From assembly GCA_964640305.1 (NCBI GenBank), contig CAZXFF010000010.1:1-50416 (forward strand): DNA of 50,416 nucleotides, read 5' to 3'. The notes below the pieces were generated by a model. The model worked only from the letters and a program-made list of their open reading frames with translations. It was not told the DNA's origin and ran no database searches. Source of the DNA: Coprenecus sp964640305 (lineage in GTDB: Bacteria > Bacteroidota > Bacteroidia > Bacteroidales > UBA932). Below are positions 23,122 through 32,439 of the stretch, piece after piece (the first letter of the stretch is position 1; the number at the start of each line of letters is the position of its first letter). The translations under genes and the position numbers were made by a program.

Positions 23122-25749
23122 ATGACATCGAAAGAAATCAGAAAACAGTTTTTGGATTTTTTTGCATCCAAGGACCACAAGATAGTCCCTTCGGCCCCGA
23201 TGGTTGTGAAGGGAGACCCTACCCTCATGTTTACAAACGCAGGTATGAACCAGTTCAAGGAATGGTTCCTTGGCAATTCCCCTATTCTGTACCACAGGGT
23301 GGCGGACAGTCAGAAGTGTTTGAGGGTCAGTGGAAAGCATAATGATCTGGAGGAGGTGGGACATGACTCATACCACCATACTATGTTTGAAATGCTCGGG
23401 AACTGGAGTTTCGGAGACTATTTCAAGAAAGAGGCAATAGCATGGGCATGGGAGCTCCTTACAGAAGTCTACGGTCTGGATAAGGAAAGGCTGTATGCTA
23501 CGGTGTGTGAGGGCAGCAAGGAAGACAATCTGGCTCCGGATGATGAGGCTCTGGAGATATGGAAGCAGTATCTTCCTGAGGAGCGTATAATCTACGGCAA
23601 CAAGAAAGACAATTTCTGGGAGATGGGCGAGACAGGTCCATGTGGGCCTTGCAGTGAGATCCACATTGACCTGAGGAACGATGCGGAAAGGGCAAAGGTA
23701 CCCGGAGTGGAGCTGGTGAATCAGGGCCATCCGCTGGTGATAGAGATCTGGAACCTGGTGTTTATCCAGTATAACCGCAAGGCTGACGGGTCATTGGAGG
23801 CTCTTCCTATGAAACATGTGGACACGGGGATGGGTCTTGAACGTCTTGTGATGGCCATCAACGGCAAGGAAAGCAACTATGACGGAGACATGTTCCAGAG
23901 CATTATCTCTGAAATATCCCGTCTATGCGGAAAGGAATACGGCACCAATGAAGATGTTGACGTGGCGATGAGGGTCATTGCAGACCATATAAGGGCTATC
24001 AGTTTCTCCATAGCGGACGGACAGCTTCCTTCCAATGTGAAAGCCGGCTATGTGATAAGGAGGATCCTGCGCAGGGCTGTACGTTACGGATACACTTTCC
24101 TCGGTTTTGACCAGCCATTCCTGTGTCGTCTTGTCCCCTCTCTGGTAGAGGTGATGGGCGAGGCATACCCCGAGCTGGTAAAGCAGCAGAATCTGATTGT
24201 AAATGTCATCAGGGAAGAAGAGGAAGCATTCCTGCGTACTCTTGCAAAAGGTATCGGGCAGATAAACGCAATAATGGCATCCAATACCGGGGACAATGTG
24301 ATTTCCGGAAAGGATGCATTTACACTTTACGATACTTTCGGATTCCCTATTGACCTTAGTGAGCTGATTGCCAGGGAAAACGGATTCACAATCGATATCC
24401 CCGCCTTCGAATCCGAACTTGCGAAACAGAAGGAAAGGGCCAGGAATGCAGCCGCTGTGAAGACCGGTGACTGGGTGGAAGTACGTTCATGCGACAGCCA
24501 CACTTTCCTGGGGTACGATACTCTTGAGGCGGATGTGAATATCGTGAAATACCGTGTGGTGAATTCCAAGAACAAGGATCTGTATCAGATAGTCTTCGAC
24601 AATACCCCTTTCTATGCGGAAAGCGGCGGTCAGGTAGGCGACAGCGGTTACATCGTGTCAGAATCCGGTGAGAAGATAAATATCCTCAATACACTGAAGG
24701 AAAACAACCTGAGTATCCATATTGCAGACAGGATCCCGTCAGATCCCGCATCTTCTTTCCATGCGCAGGTCAATGAAGAGAGGCGTCAGGAGACTGCCAA
24801 CAACCATACGGCAACACACTTGCTGCATTTTGCCCTACGCCGTGTCATAGGAGAACATATTGAGCAGAAAGGTTCCTATGTGGCTCCTGACTATTTCCGT
24901 TTCGACTTTTCCCATTTCGAAAAGATTCCTGCCGACAAACTTAAAGAAGTGGAGAGAATGGTGAATTCCATGATCAGGGCCAATTACGGGAGAAAGGAGT
25001 ACCGCAATATTCCTATAGATGAAGCAAAGTCCATGGGTGCAATGGCCCTCTTCGGCGAGAAATACGGAGACAGGGTGCGTGCCATACGTTTCGGGGACTC
25101 CATTGAACTTTGCGGCGGTACCCATACTTCGGCTACCGGAAACATCGGTATGCTCAAGATCATTTCCGAGTCAGCCGTTGCCGCCGGTGTCAGGAGAATT
25201 CAGGCCGTTACCGGAAAATATGTGGAGCAGCTTATGGATGAGGGTGAAGAAAGAATGAACCGTATCAGGGAATTTTTCGATAATGTACCTGACGTGGTAA
25301 TGGCGATTGCCAAACTTTTCAAGGAAAACGAAGAGTTCAAGAAAGCCATTGCCGAAGTGCAGAAGACCAGGGTGGCTGCTATAAAGAAAGAACTCATAGA
25401 GAAGAGCGAGGTAGTGAACGGAATCCGTATTTTCGTGGCCAGAGACATCATATGTGCCAATGAGGTAATGAAAGAAGTGGCTTTCGAACTGCACAGGGAA
25501 TATACTTCAGCTGCATTGGCGGCAGCATATATGACTACGGACAACAAACCCTCATTGCTCCTGATGTACACTGATGACCTTGTTGAGAACGGTGCAAATG
25601 CAGGCAAGGACATCAAGGAGGCAGCCAGACTTGTAAATGGCGGCGGCGGCGGGCAGAAGTTCCTGGCAACAGCTGGAGGAAAGAATCCGGAAGGTCTGGC
25701 AGCTGCTCTTGTAAATATGATAGAGACGGCAACACATCTTCTTCAGTAA
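23122..25749 (+). CDS. alaS: Alanyl-tRNA synthetase
   Basis: 875 residues, the normal length. Domain order: class II catalytic core (SKEIRKQFLDFFASKDHKIVPS; ADSQKCLRVSGKHNDLEEVG; the ETGPCGPCSEIHID loop), tRNA-recognition helices, editing domain with the metal motifs HTATH and CGGTH, and the C-terminal C-Ala domain with a glycine-rich GGGGGQKFLATAGGKN. The start at 23122 (MTSKEIRK) is set by the conserved N-terminus; the open frame upstream overlaps the permease gene. It attaches Ala to tRNA-Ala and clears mischarged Ser and Gly. Confidence 0.98.
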   Translation: MTSKEIRKQFLDFFASKDHKIVPSAPMVVKGDPTLMFTNAGMNQFKEWFLGNSPILYHRVADSQKCLRVSGKHNDLEEVGHDSYHHTMFEMLGNWSFGDYFKKEAIAWAWELLTEVYGLDKERLYATVCEGSKEDNLAPDDEALEIWKQYLPEERIIYGNKKDNFWEMGETGPCGPCSEIHIDLRNDAERAKVPGVELVNQGHPLVIEIWNLVFIQYNRKADGSLEALPMKHVDTGMGLERLVMAINGKESNYDGDMFQSIISEISRLCGKEYGTNEDVDVAMRVIADHIRAISFSIADGQLPSNVKAGYVIRRILRRAVRYGYTFLGFDQPFLCRLVPSLVEVMGEAYPELVKQQNLIVNVIREEEEAFLRTLAKGIGQINAIMASNTGDNVISGKDAFTLYDTFGFPIDLSELIARENGFTIDIPAFESELAKQKERARNAAAVKTGDWVEVRSCDSHTFLGYDTLEADVNIVKYRVVNSKNKDLYQIVFDNTPFYAESGGQVGDSGYIVSESGEKINILNTLKENNLSIHIADRIPSDPASSFHAQVNEERRQETANNHTATHLLHFALRRVIGEHIEQKGSYVAPDYFRFDFSHFEKIPADKLKEVERMVNSMIRANYGRKEYRNIPIDEAKSMGAMALFGEKYGDRVRAIRFGDSIELCGGTHTSATGNIGMLKIISESAVAAGVRRIQAVTGKYVEQLMDEGEERMNRIREFFDNVPDVVMAIAKLFKENEEFKKAIAEVQKTRVAAIKKELIEKSEVVNGIRIFVARDIICANEVMKEVAFELHREYTSAALAAAYMTTDNKPSLLLMYTDDLVENGANAGKDIKEAARLVNGGGGGQKFLATAGGKNPEGLAAALVNMIETATHLLQ

Positions 25750-25767
25750 CCGGGGACTTATTGTGAC

Positions 25768-28206
25768 ATGAAGAGACTCGACCTGTTCATACTCAAGTCG
25801 TTCTTTGGACCATTCCTGATGACGTTCTTCATTACAGTATTCATACTGATAATGCAGTTCCTCTGGATGTACATTGACGATCTGGTAGGAAAAGGTCTGG
25901 GTTTCTGGGTGATAATGGAGTTTCTCGGGTGGGGGACAGCAACGATCCTGCCTATGGCCATGCCGTTGGCAACCTTGCTTGCTTCCATCATGACTTTCGG
26001 GAATTTCGGGGAGAACAATGAACTGTTGGCAATGAAGGCCGCAGGCATTTCACTCGGCCGCATATTCCGTCCTCTGGTATTTGTGGCATTTGTCATAAGT
26101 GTAGCAGCATTCTTCGTCACCAACAACTTCATTCCGGTAGCATACAACAAGATTTTCACGTTCAGGTATGACATTGCCAGAACCAAGGAGGAAATAAAGA
26201 TCCCTACTGCCACATTCTATAATGGGATTGAGGGCTATTCCCTGAGGGTGGAGTCCCGTGACAAGGAGACCGGCATGATGTATGATGTGATGGTGTACAA
26301 CCATACGGGGAAGAAGGGGAATGTATCTCTGGCAGTGGCGGATTCCGGGAAAATACAGATGACGCCTGACAAGAAATCCCTGAAATTTACCCTGTACAAC
26401 GGTGTCTCGTACGAAGAGACCAACAACAAGTCCTTCAAGGATACTTCCTATTCGTTGCAGCAGGTCGATTTCGGAATGCAGGAGATAGTGATAGCCCTTG
26501 AGAACTATTCTTTCCAGAAATCGGAGGAAGAGCGTTACGGAAATGATATAATGGCCAGAAACCTCAGACAACTGGAACATGACAGGGATTCCATAGACAG
26601 CAAATACCAGGTGACGTCCAGGGAGCAGAGACGGAAAGTGAACTACAATATTTCCCTTCAGTTTCCTGCACAGCTTGACACTTTGCGCAACAAGGGGTTG
26701 AGGAAAGACTATCCGCTTGATTCCCTGCCGCAATGGAAAGATACAGAAGCAGAGATGTTTGCCGTGGAGAGAGCTTTGGCATCTGTGGAAAAGGCGATAT
26801 CGACAATGGAAAGCTATGACAGGGAGGCTCTGCAATATACGTTTTATCTCCGGCGTATAGATGTGGAATATCTCCGCAAGTTCACGCTTTCTTTTGCCTG
26901 TTTCATATTTTTCTTTATCGGAGCGCCTCTCGGAGCCATTATCCGTAAAGGGGGATTGGGTACTCCGGTAATTGTTTCCGCCCTTTTCTTTGTACTTTAT
27001 TATGTGGTGGACATTACCGGAAACAAACTCGCCAGGGACGGAGTCATTGCACCGGCATTGGGGGCCTTTGCATCTACAATCGTGCTCCTGCCCATAGGGG
27101 TATTCCTCACATGGAAGTCGACAAAAGACTCTACCATATTCAATATCGAGACCTATATTCTTCCTGTCAAGAACTTTTTTGCAAAAATCACAAGGAAAAA
27201 AAGAAATATGAGAATAGTATTTATGGGGACACCGGAATTCGCAGTCTCATCCCTTTCTGCGCTGGTGGATTCAGGTTATGATGTCGCGGCAGTAGTCACT
27301 GTCCCTGACAAGAAAGCCGGCAGGGGACAGAAAGTCATCAGCAGTCCGGTTAAGCAGTATGCCGAATCACACTCTATCCCTGTTTTACAGCCGGTATCCC
27401 TGAAGGATCCGGAATTTCTGGCAGCTCTGGAAAAGACAGATGCGGATATGTTCGTGGTGGTTGCTTTCAGGATGCTGCCGAAGGCGGTATGGAGTATGCC
27501 GCGCCTGAGGACATTCAACCTGCATGCTTCCCTACTGCCTTGTTACAGAGGCGCTGCTCCGATAAACTGGGCCATTATAAACGGGGAGACCGTTACAGGA
27601 ATCACCACATTCCTGCTGGATGAGGAAATAGATACCGGTAGAATCCTTTTCAGGGAAGAAGTGGAAATTCTTCCCTCCGATGATGCAGGCGCTTTGCATG
27701 ACCGTCTTATGGAACGTGGTGCAGCTCTGGTGCTAAAGACTGTCGGGGCACTCAAAGACGGGCTTGTACAGCCGGAGCCACAGGATGTGTCTTCTGTGCC
27801 GGAGAGATGCAGGCAAGCACCGAAGCTGGATAGGAGTACCGGGGAAATAGACTGGTCTGCCTCCGCCTCCGTTATCCATAATCTTACCAGAGGTCTGTCT
27901 CCGCGTCCAGGGGCCCACAGTGTCCTGAAATATACTCTTCCAGGGGAAGGAGGTGTCTCACATCACGAGATGGAACTGAAAATATATGTATCGGAAGTAA
28001 GTACTGAGACTGATAAGTTTACCGGTGTGCTTAGGGACCTTCCCGGTTCTGTATTCACTGACGGCAAATCAGTCTTGGCAGTAAGATGTGGGGACAATGG
28101 GGTACTTCTTCTGAAAGAGCTGCAGGCTCCCGGCAAGAAAAGGCTGCCCGTAAAGGACTTTCTGGCAGGATGGAGGGGCGAATCACCGAAATTTCAACTT
28201 ATATAA
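25768..28206 (+). CDS. In-frame fusion of LptF/G permease with methionyl-tRNA formyltransferase
   Basis: One open frame of 812 codons. Residues 1-480 are an LptF/G permease: three N-terminal membrane segments, a charged periplasmic domain (about 125-365) and three C-terminal segments ending near WKSTKDSTIFNIE. Residues 481-812 are a complete Fmt, beginning MRIVFMGTPEFAVSSLSALVDSG and containing the N-H-D active-site residues in FNLHASLLPCYRGAAPINWAI and LDEEIDTG. Fmt formylates initiator Met-tRNA. The internal ATG is at 27208, with AAGGA about 12 nt upstream, so Fmt could be made separately. An A7 run (27196-27202) precedes it; with one A fewer the permease would stop at a TGA overlapping the ATG (ATGA). 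So it is a true fusion, a slippage site, or a one-base sequencing error. Confidence 0.85.
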   Translation: MKRLDLFILKSFFGPFLMTFFITVFILIMQFLWMYIDDLVGKGLGFWVIMEFLGWGTATILPMAMPLATLLASIMTFGNFGENNELLAMKAAGISLGRIFRPLVFVAFVISVAAFFVTNNFIPVAYNKIFTFRYDIARTKEEIKIPTATFYNGIEGYSLRVESRDKETGMMYDVMVYNHTGKKGNVSLAVADSGKIQMTPDKKSLKFTLYNGVSYEETNNKSFKDTSYSLQQVDFGMQEIVIALENYSFQKSEEERYGNDIMARNLRQLEHDRDSIDSKYQVTSREQRRKVNYNISLQFPAQLDTLRNKGLRKDYPLDSLPQWKDTEAEMFAVERALASVEKAISTMESYDREALQYTFYLRRIDVEYLRKFTLSFACFIFFFIGAPLGAIIRKGGLGTPVIVSALFFVLYYVVDITGNKLARDGVIAPALGAFASTIVLLPIGVFLTWKSTKDSTIFNIETYILPVKNFFAKITRKKRNMRIVFMGTPEFAVSSLSALVDSGYDVAAVVTVPDKKAGRGQKVISSPVKQYAESHSIPVLQPVSLKDPEFLAALEKTDADMFVVVAFRMLPKAVWSMPRLRTFNLHASLLPCYRGAAPINWAIINGETVTGITTFLLDEEIDTGRILFREEVEILPSDDAGALHDRLMERGAALVLKTVGALKDGLVQPEPQDVSSVPERCRQAPKLDRSTGEIDWSASASVIHNLTRGLSPRPGAHSVLKYTLPGEGGVSHHEMELKIYVSEVSTETDKFTGVLRDLPGSVFTDGKSVLAVRCGDNGVLLLKELQAPGKKRLPVKDFLAGWRGESPKFQLI

Positions 28207-28212
28207 TAACAT

Positions 28213-28917
28213 ATGCGACCGCCAGTTTCTTATGCGATATTGTGTGACGGAACCTTCCCTACGAATCCGGATGTCAGGGACAGGCTGCTGTCATGTGATG
28301 TCGTCGTGTGTTGTGACGGGGCTGCCCGCCATTTCATGAAATTCCGGAAGCCGGAATTCGTAGTAGGGGATATGGATTCGCTCCCGGAGGAAGACCGGGA
28401 ACCCATATCGGATCTGATATGCCTTGTGGATGAACAGGAAAGCAATGACCTGTCGAAAGCTTTCAATTGGGTCTGCTCAATCCTCAGGATAGGAAAAGGA
28501 CATGCCCTGCCTGAGTTTACCATAACTGTTTTCGGTGCTACCGGAAAGAGGGAAGACCATTCGGTCGGCAATATCTCGCTTCTGGCAGATTTCGGTTCGG
28601 TTCTGGACTCATACGGACTCGGAGGGACAATATCTATGCTTACTGACTACGGGACATTCTTCCCTGTAACCGGCTCATGCGGATTAAGTTTGCCGGTAGG
28701 ACGTCCCATCTCGATTTTCGCATTCGATGAGAGTCTCAGAATCAGAAGTGAGGGACTGGCCTATCCTACGGAGGATGTGCGTTTCGATATGTGGTGGAAG
28801 GCAACCCTGAATTCGGTCTCTTCAGAGAAGGTCAGGCTGGAATTCAATCATCCGGCCAAAGCCCTGGTTTATCTTCCCGGTCTTTTTATAAACAACCCGA
28901 AATGCATGTACTTTTAG
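28213..28917 (+). CDS. thiN: Thiamine pyrophosphokinase
   Basis: 234 residues. Motifs of the family are clear: CDGAARHF, VVGDMDSLPEE with the metal-binding Asp residues, DEQESNDLSKAF, and FGATGKREDHSVGNISLL. The enzyme transfers pyrophosphate from ATP to thiamine, giving TPP, and so completes salvage. It lies 6 nt after the lptG-fmt frame and overlaps the following transporter by 16 nt. The transporter's overlap raises the possibility of a linked vitamin-uptake role. Confidence 0.92.
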   Translation: MRPPVSYAILCDGTFPTNPDVRDRLLSCDVVVCCDGAARHFMKFRKPEFVVGDMDSLPEEDREPISDLICLVDEQESNDLSKAFNWVCSILRIGKGHALPEFTITVFGATGKREDHSVGNISLLADFGSVLDSYGLGGTISMLTDYGTFFPVTGSCGLSLPVGRPISIFAFDESLRIRSEGLAYPTEDVRFDMWWKATLNSVSSEKVRLEFNHPAKALVYLPGLFINNPKCMYF

Positions 28918-29870
28918 AATTTTTCAAAAAATGGACCCTGCCGGTTTCCATGGTAGCGGGAACTCTCGGGTATATTGTTTTCCATAAGGTGGAATTCCTT
29001 GCACCGGCGAAGCCTTTTGTATGGGAGGTGGTTGAAGTCTTTACTCCACTTCTGATTTTTGCCCAGCTTTTCCTTACATTCTGCAAGGTCCGGATGGATT
29101 CTCTGCGATTGACGAAATGGCATTTTATACTGATCGGGTTTCAGATACTGTCTTCCGCAGCCGTTGCATCTGTGCTGATCTTTGTTCCTATGGATGAAAT
29201 ATACCGGGAAGTATTCGAGGGGGCTATGGTATGTCTGATCTGTCCTACAGCTACGGCGGCAGCGGTGATAACGGACAAGATGGGAGGGTCTGCTGCCAGA
29301 ATAACCATATATACGCTTATTTCGAATCTTGTGACGGCTATTTTCGTGCCTGTGGTTTTCCCTTTGGTCGAGGTTCATTCGGAAATGGGGTTCGCTGCGG
29401 CATTTTTCAGGATACTGTCAAAGGTGTTTCCTCTGCTGATATGTCCTTTCCTGCTGGCTCTGCTGCTGAAGTATATACTGCCCAAAGTGCATGATTTTTT
29501 CCGGGACAGATCCCACTGGGCATTCTATATCTGGGCAATAGCCCTGGCTCTGGTTACAGGACAGACCGTCAGGTCATTACACAACAGCACTGCTCCCTCG
29601 CTGATCATATGGTCGGTGGCCGGCGTCTCCGTCCTTTGCTGCGCAATACAGTTTTCCCTCGGCAAGAAAGTGGGCGGAAGATACGGGGACAGGATTACTG
29701 CGGGGCAGGCCCTCGGTCAGAAAAACACTGTGTTTGCAATCTGGATGGCCTATACGTACCTTAATCCCCTTTCTTCGCTCGCTCCGGGAACTTATGTGCT
29801 GTGGCAGAACATTTTCAACGGATGGCAGCTGTGGAGGCTGGAAAAGAGAAAAGGCTCAAAGAAGTCTTGA
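28902..29870 (+). CDS. BASS-like membrane transporter
   Basis: 322 residues with about nine or ten hydrophobic segments. The gene starts inside the end of thiN at ATG 28902 (MHVLLEFFKKWTLPVSMVAG); the open frame upstream is the shadow of thiN. ICPTATAAAVITDKMGG and GQALGQKNTVFAIWMAYTYLNPLSSLAPGTYVLWQN resemble the crossover regions of the bile acid:sodium symporter fold. Substrate is unknown. The overlap with thiN suggests, without proving, involvement in thiamine or a related metabolite. Related BASS proteins carry ketopantoate, pyruvate or bile acids. Confidence 0.75.
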   Translation: MHVLLEFFKKWTLPVSMVAGTLGYIVFHKVEFLAPAKPFVWEVVEVFTPLLIFAQLFLTFCKVRMDSLRLTKWHFILIGFQILSSAAVASVLIFVPMDEIYREVFEGAMVCLICPTATAAAVITDKMGGSAARITIYTLISNLVTAIFVPVVFPLVEVHSEMGFAAAFFRILSKVFPLLICPFLLALLLKYILPKVHDFFRDRSHWAFYIWAIALALVTGQTVRSLHNSTAPSLIIWSVAGVSVLCCAIQFSLGKKVGGRYGDRITAGQALGQKNTVFAIWMAYTYLNPLSSLAPGTYVLWQNIFNGWQLWRLEKRKGSKKS

Positions 29871-29910
29871 GAGCGGGAAGGAAGCAGCGGATATTGAAGT
29901 GTATCCTTCC

Positions 29911-30036
29911 TTACGCCGTCGTCCATTCCTTTTGCCATGATCCGGGAACGACTGAATCTGTAATGTCCTCAGGTTCGGACCATGTGAGTCCTCCGTCAGT
30001 ACTTCTGCGTATTACAATGTTTATGTTGCCGTTCCA
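29911..30036 (-). pseudogene. Remnant of a BNR-repeat sialidase
   Basis: On the reverse strand an open stretch reads NGNINIVIRRSTDGGLTWSEPEDITDSVVPGSWQ and then stops. RRSTDGGLTWSEP contains an Asp box (S-x-D-x-G-x-T-W), the repeated motif of bacterial sialidases. Only about 40 codons survive, with no signal peptide or further repeats nearby. It is best read as the leftover of a degraded exo-alpha-sialidase gene in the gap between the BASS transporter and the first M23 gene. Confidence 0.6.
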
Positions 30037-30094
30037 TTTTTCATCAAAAATGCAAATCTTTTTGATGAAAGGAAGATTGAACGGATAAATTTTG

Positions 30095-30102
30095 TATTTT
30101 TG
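30095..30102 (+). promoter_or_regulatory. Probable promoter -7 element for the M23 peptidase operon
   Basis: TATTTTTG matches TAnnTTTG and lies 24 nt before the ATG at 30127. The -33 region is not a clear match. It would head the long collinear gene run that reaches to 43.3 kb, although internal promoters are likely. Confidence 0.5.
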
Positions 30103-30126
30103 TAGTTTGAATGCCGGAGTAGTATT

Positions 30127-31122
30127 ATGAAACAAGTTACAAGGAAATACAGGTTGAACCGCGATACACTTGATTATGAAGAAGTGGCACAGCCATCCAG
30201 GGGGCGCCTTTACTTCAAGAGATTCATGCTGTACGGATTGTCCAGCGTTTCCTTGTTCCTCTTTTCTTTATATCTGATTACCGATGTGTTCGATGCCAGG
30301 CTTCCCAAAAGCGCAATCATCGTAAGTGCACATAGGGAATGGGTTTCCAGAATGGAGGTCCTGAACAGAAGGATGGACCAGATACAGGCTTCCCTTGATG
30401 AGATGGAGCGCAGGGACAATATGCTTTACCGCTCGGTATTCGGGATGGAGCCTATTCCTTCGGATGTCAGGGAGGCCGGCTACGGAGGGGTTGACAGGTA
30501 TTCATATCTGAGTGACAGGGATTATTACGGTAATGTCACCGCTGCGGTAATGCGTTCTGACATATTGCTGAAAAAGGCATATCTTCAGTCCAAATCATTC
30601 GATCAGGTGGAGGTGTTCTCACGCAATGCGGCAGAGATGGCATTGTGTGTTCCGGCAATACCTCCGGTAAACTATTCGAATGTGAGACAGGCTTCCGGTT
30701 TCGGGATGCGCGTGGATCCCATCCTCAAAAATGCATACAGGACCCACAAAGGAGTTGACCTTGCTCCGAAATCCGGTAAGGATGGTGAGCCAATCTATGC
30801 TACCGGGGACGGGGTCGTGGTTTTCGTAGGCTATGATGCGGCAGGTTACGGACGCTATGTCACGATTGACCATGGTTTCGGCTACAAGACCAGATATGCA
30901 CATCTTTCCAAGGCGCTTGTCACTGAAGGCCAACAGGTCAAGCGCGGACAGCAGATTGCGGAAATGGGGAATTCCGGCAGGCGGTCGACCGGAACACATC
31001 TGCATTATGAAGTCATATACATGAACAGGCATGTGAATCCAATCAACTATTATAATAAGGATATGCTGCCTGAGGATTATGAGGCAATGATAAATGCTTC
31101 CAATGAACGTCCTATGAGTTAG
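30127..31122 (+). CDS. M23 family metallopeptidase, membrane anchored (copy 1)
   Basis: 331 residues. A single N-terminal membrane segment (LYGLSSVSLFLFSLYLITDVF, about residues 37-57), a coiled-coil-like stretch, and a C-terminal lysostaphin-type domain. Zinc ligands are seen in THKGVDLA (H-x3-D) and HLHYE (H-x-H). The predicted job is cleavage of peptidoglycan cross-links in the periplasm or activation of an amidase. It lies 10 nt before a paralogue of similar layout. In related genomes such peptidases sit near alaS and a MerR gene, as here. Confidence 0.92.
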   Translation: MKQVTRKYRLNRDTLDYEEVAQPSRGRLYFKRFMLYGLSSVSLFLFSLYLITDVFDARLPKSAIIVSAHREWVSRMEVLNRRMDQIQASLDEMERRDNMLYRSVFGMEPIPSDVREAGYGGVDRYSYLSDRDYYGNVTAAVMRSDILLKKAYLQSKSFDQVEVFSRNAAEMALCVPAIPPVNYSNVRQASGFGMRVDPILKNAYRTHKGVDLAPKSGKDGEPIYATGDGVVVFVGYDAAGYGRYVTIDHGFGYKTRYAHLSKALVTEGQQVKRGQQIAEMGNSGRRSTGTHLHYEVIYMNRHVNPINYYNKDMLPEDYEAMINASNERPMS

Positions 31123-31132
31123 TGGTTCCGCT

Positions 31133-32083
31133 ATGGGTAAGCTTAAATACGATAAGGATATTCTGGATTATGTGGAGGAGAAAAACACCGTAGGTAAAAT
31201 AGTGCTCAGATGCCTTAAGTTTGCCGGATATACGGTTGGTCTCGTTCTAGTATACTATATTGTCTACTCGCTTGTCTTTTCCACAGAAGAAGACCAGCGG
31301 CTGATGTCGGATTCACGGCTGATTTCCGAAGAATATGCAGCTTTGTCACGTCAGGCAGACCTGCTTGAAGAGGCATTGTCGGATCTGGAGGTCAAGGACG
31401 GCAATATATATCTGGAACTTTTCAATTCCCCTTATCCTAGGATAGATATGCAGGATTCATCGTCATTGTACGATGTGAACAATATATATACCAGACCGGC
31501 CATGCAGAGGGAAAAGAACCGTCTCGGACTCCTTGCAAAAGACATTGACAATCTGGAGTCACTTCTCCGTAGTGTGACGGACTCTGCATCGGTGCTTGCA
31601 TCTATGACCGGCAAGGTTCCCTCGGTATTGCCCATTGCGGATTTCCCTATCGGCAATATAGGAGCGTCTGTGGGAAGGAAAATGCATCCGTTTTACAAGG
31701 AACTGGTCTTTCATGACGGACTGGATCTGGTCGCACCTACGGGAAAGGATGTCATCGCTACTGCCGATGGGGTGGTGGAGTCTGTTGCCAGGGCACAGAA
31801 ACTGGAAGGGAACCGGGTTATAATTTCACATGAGAGAGGTTACCGCACCGTGTATGCCCATCTTTCGGATATCCTTGTGAGAAACGGACAGAAGGTGAAG
31901 AAAGGGACTGTGATAGGCAGGGTCGGAAACAGCGGTACTTCATTTGCTCCGCATCTTCATTATGAAGTATCCCTAGACGGGGAGAAGCTGGACCCTCTTA
32001 CATTCCTGAACGGGGAACTGGATACCGACAGGTTCGGACGTCTGATTATGTATGCACTGAATTCAGGACAATCACTTGATTAA
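31133..32083 (+). CDS. M23 family metallopeptidase, membrane anchored (copy 2)
   Basis: 316 residues, paralogous to the preceding gene: an N-terminal membrane segment (FAGYTVGLVLVYYIVYSLVF), an acidic coiled-coil region, and a C-terminal M23 domain with FHDGLDLV and HLHYE zinc motifs. Both proteins start with short basic cytoplasmic tails (KYDKDILDYVEE here and NRDTLDYEEV in copy 1), showing common descent. The pair may act as a complex or on different substrates. Confidence 0.92.
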   Translation: MGKLKYDKDILDYVEEKNTVGKIVLRCLKFAGYTVGLVLVYYIVYSLVFSTEEDQRLMSDSRLISEEYAALSRQADLLEEALSDLEVKDGNIYLELFNSPYPRIDMQDSSSLYDVNNIYTRPAMQREKNRLGLLAKDIDNLESLLRSVTDSASVLASMTGKVPSVLPIADFPIGNIGASVGRKMHPFYKELVFHDGLDLVAPTGKDVIATADGVVESVARAQKLEGNRVIISHERGYRTVYAHLSDILVRNGQKVKKGTVIGRVGNSGTSFAPHLHYEVSLDGEKLDPLTFLNGELDTDRFGRLIMYALNSGQSLD

Positions 32084-32094
32084 TATATTTGGAT

Positions 32095-32439
32095 ATGCCT
32101 TACAAACAGTACAAACCGGAAAAGCTGTATTACAGTATCGGGGAAGTCGCCGAGATACTCGGAGAAAAGACATCCCTTGTCCGTTTCTGGTCGGACAACT
32201 TTACGGAATTCGTGAGACCGGTCCGGAATAAAAAAGGAAACAGAAAGTTCACTCCGGATGATGTCAAGGCTTTGAAAATGATACATTATCTCGTGAAAGA
32301 CGAGAAAATGACACTGGAAGGAGCGGCCGCACGGATGAAGAATGCAAGGCATGAAGTGGACAATAGGTCAGAAGTCGCAGAGCGACTGAGAGTAATCAAG
32401 GAGTCTCTGCTTGAGGTTTCTAAAATGATCGGGGAATGA
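32095..32439 (+). CDS. MerR-family transcriptional regulator
   Basis: 114 residues. The N-terminal winged helix-turn-helix (KLYYSIGEVAEILGEKTSLVRFWSDNF) and the wing segment NRKFTPDDVKALKMIHYLV are typical of MerR proteins. The rest is a short helix of dimerisation type without effector-binding cysteines. The ATG at 32095 is preferred over TTG 32089. It overlaps nif3 by 4 nt (ATGA). Targets are unknown; M23 peptidase neighbours suggest envelope control. Confidence 0.9.
   Translation: MPYKQYKPEKLYYSIGEVAEILGEKTSLVRFWSDNFTEFVRPVRNKKGNRKFTPDDVKALKMIHYLVKDEKMTLEGAAARMKNARHEVDNRSEVAERLRVIKESLLEVSKMIGE

Noticed and set aside
27193..27204. Classical -1 programmed ribosomal frameshift heptamer at the LptG-Fmt junction
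   Set aside because: The A run is followed by G, but its phase relative to the reading frame does not fit the X-XXY-YYZ pattern; polymerase slippage or a +1 shift would be needed instead.
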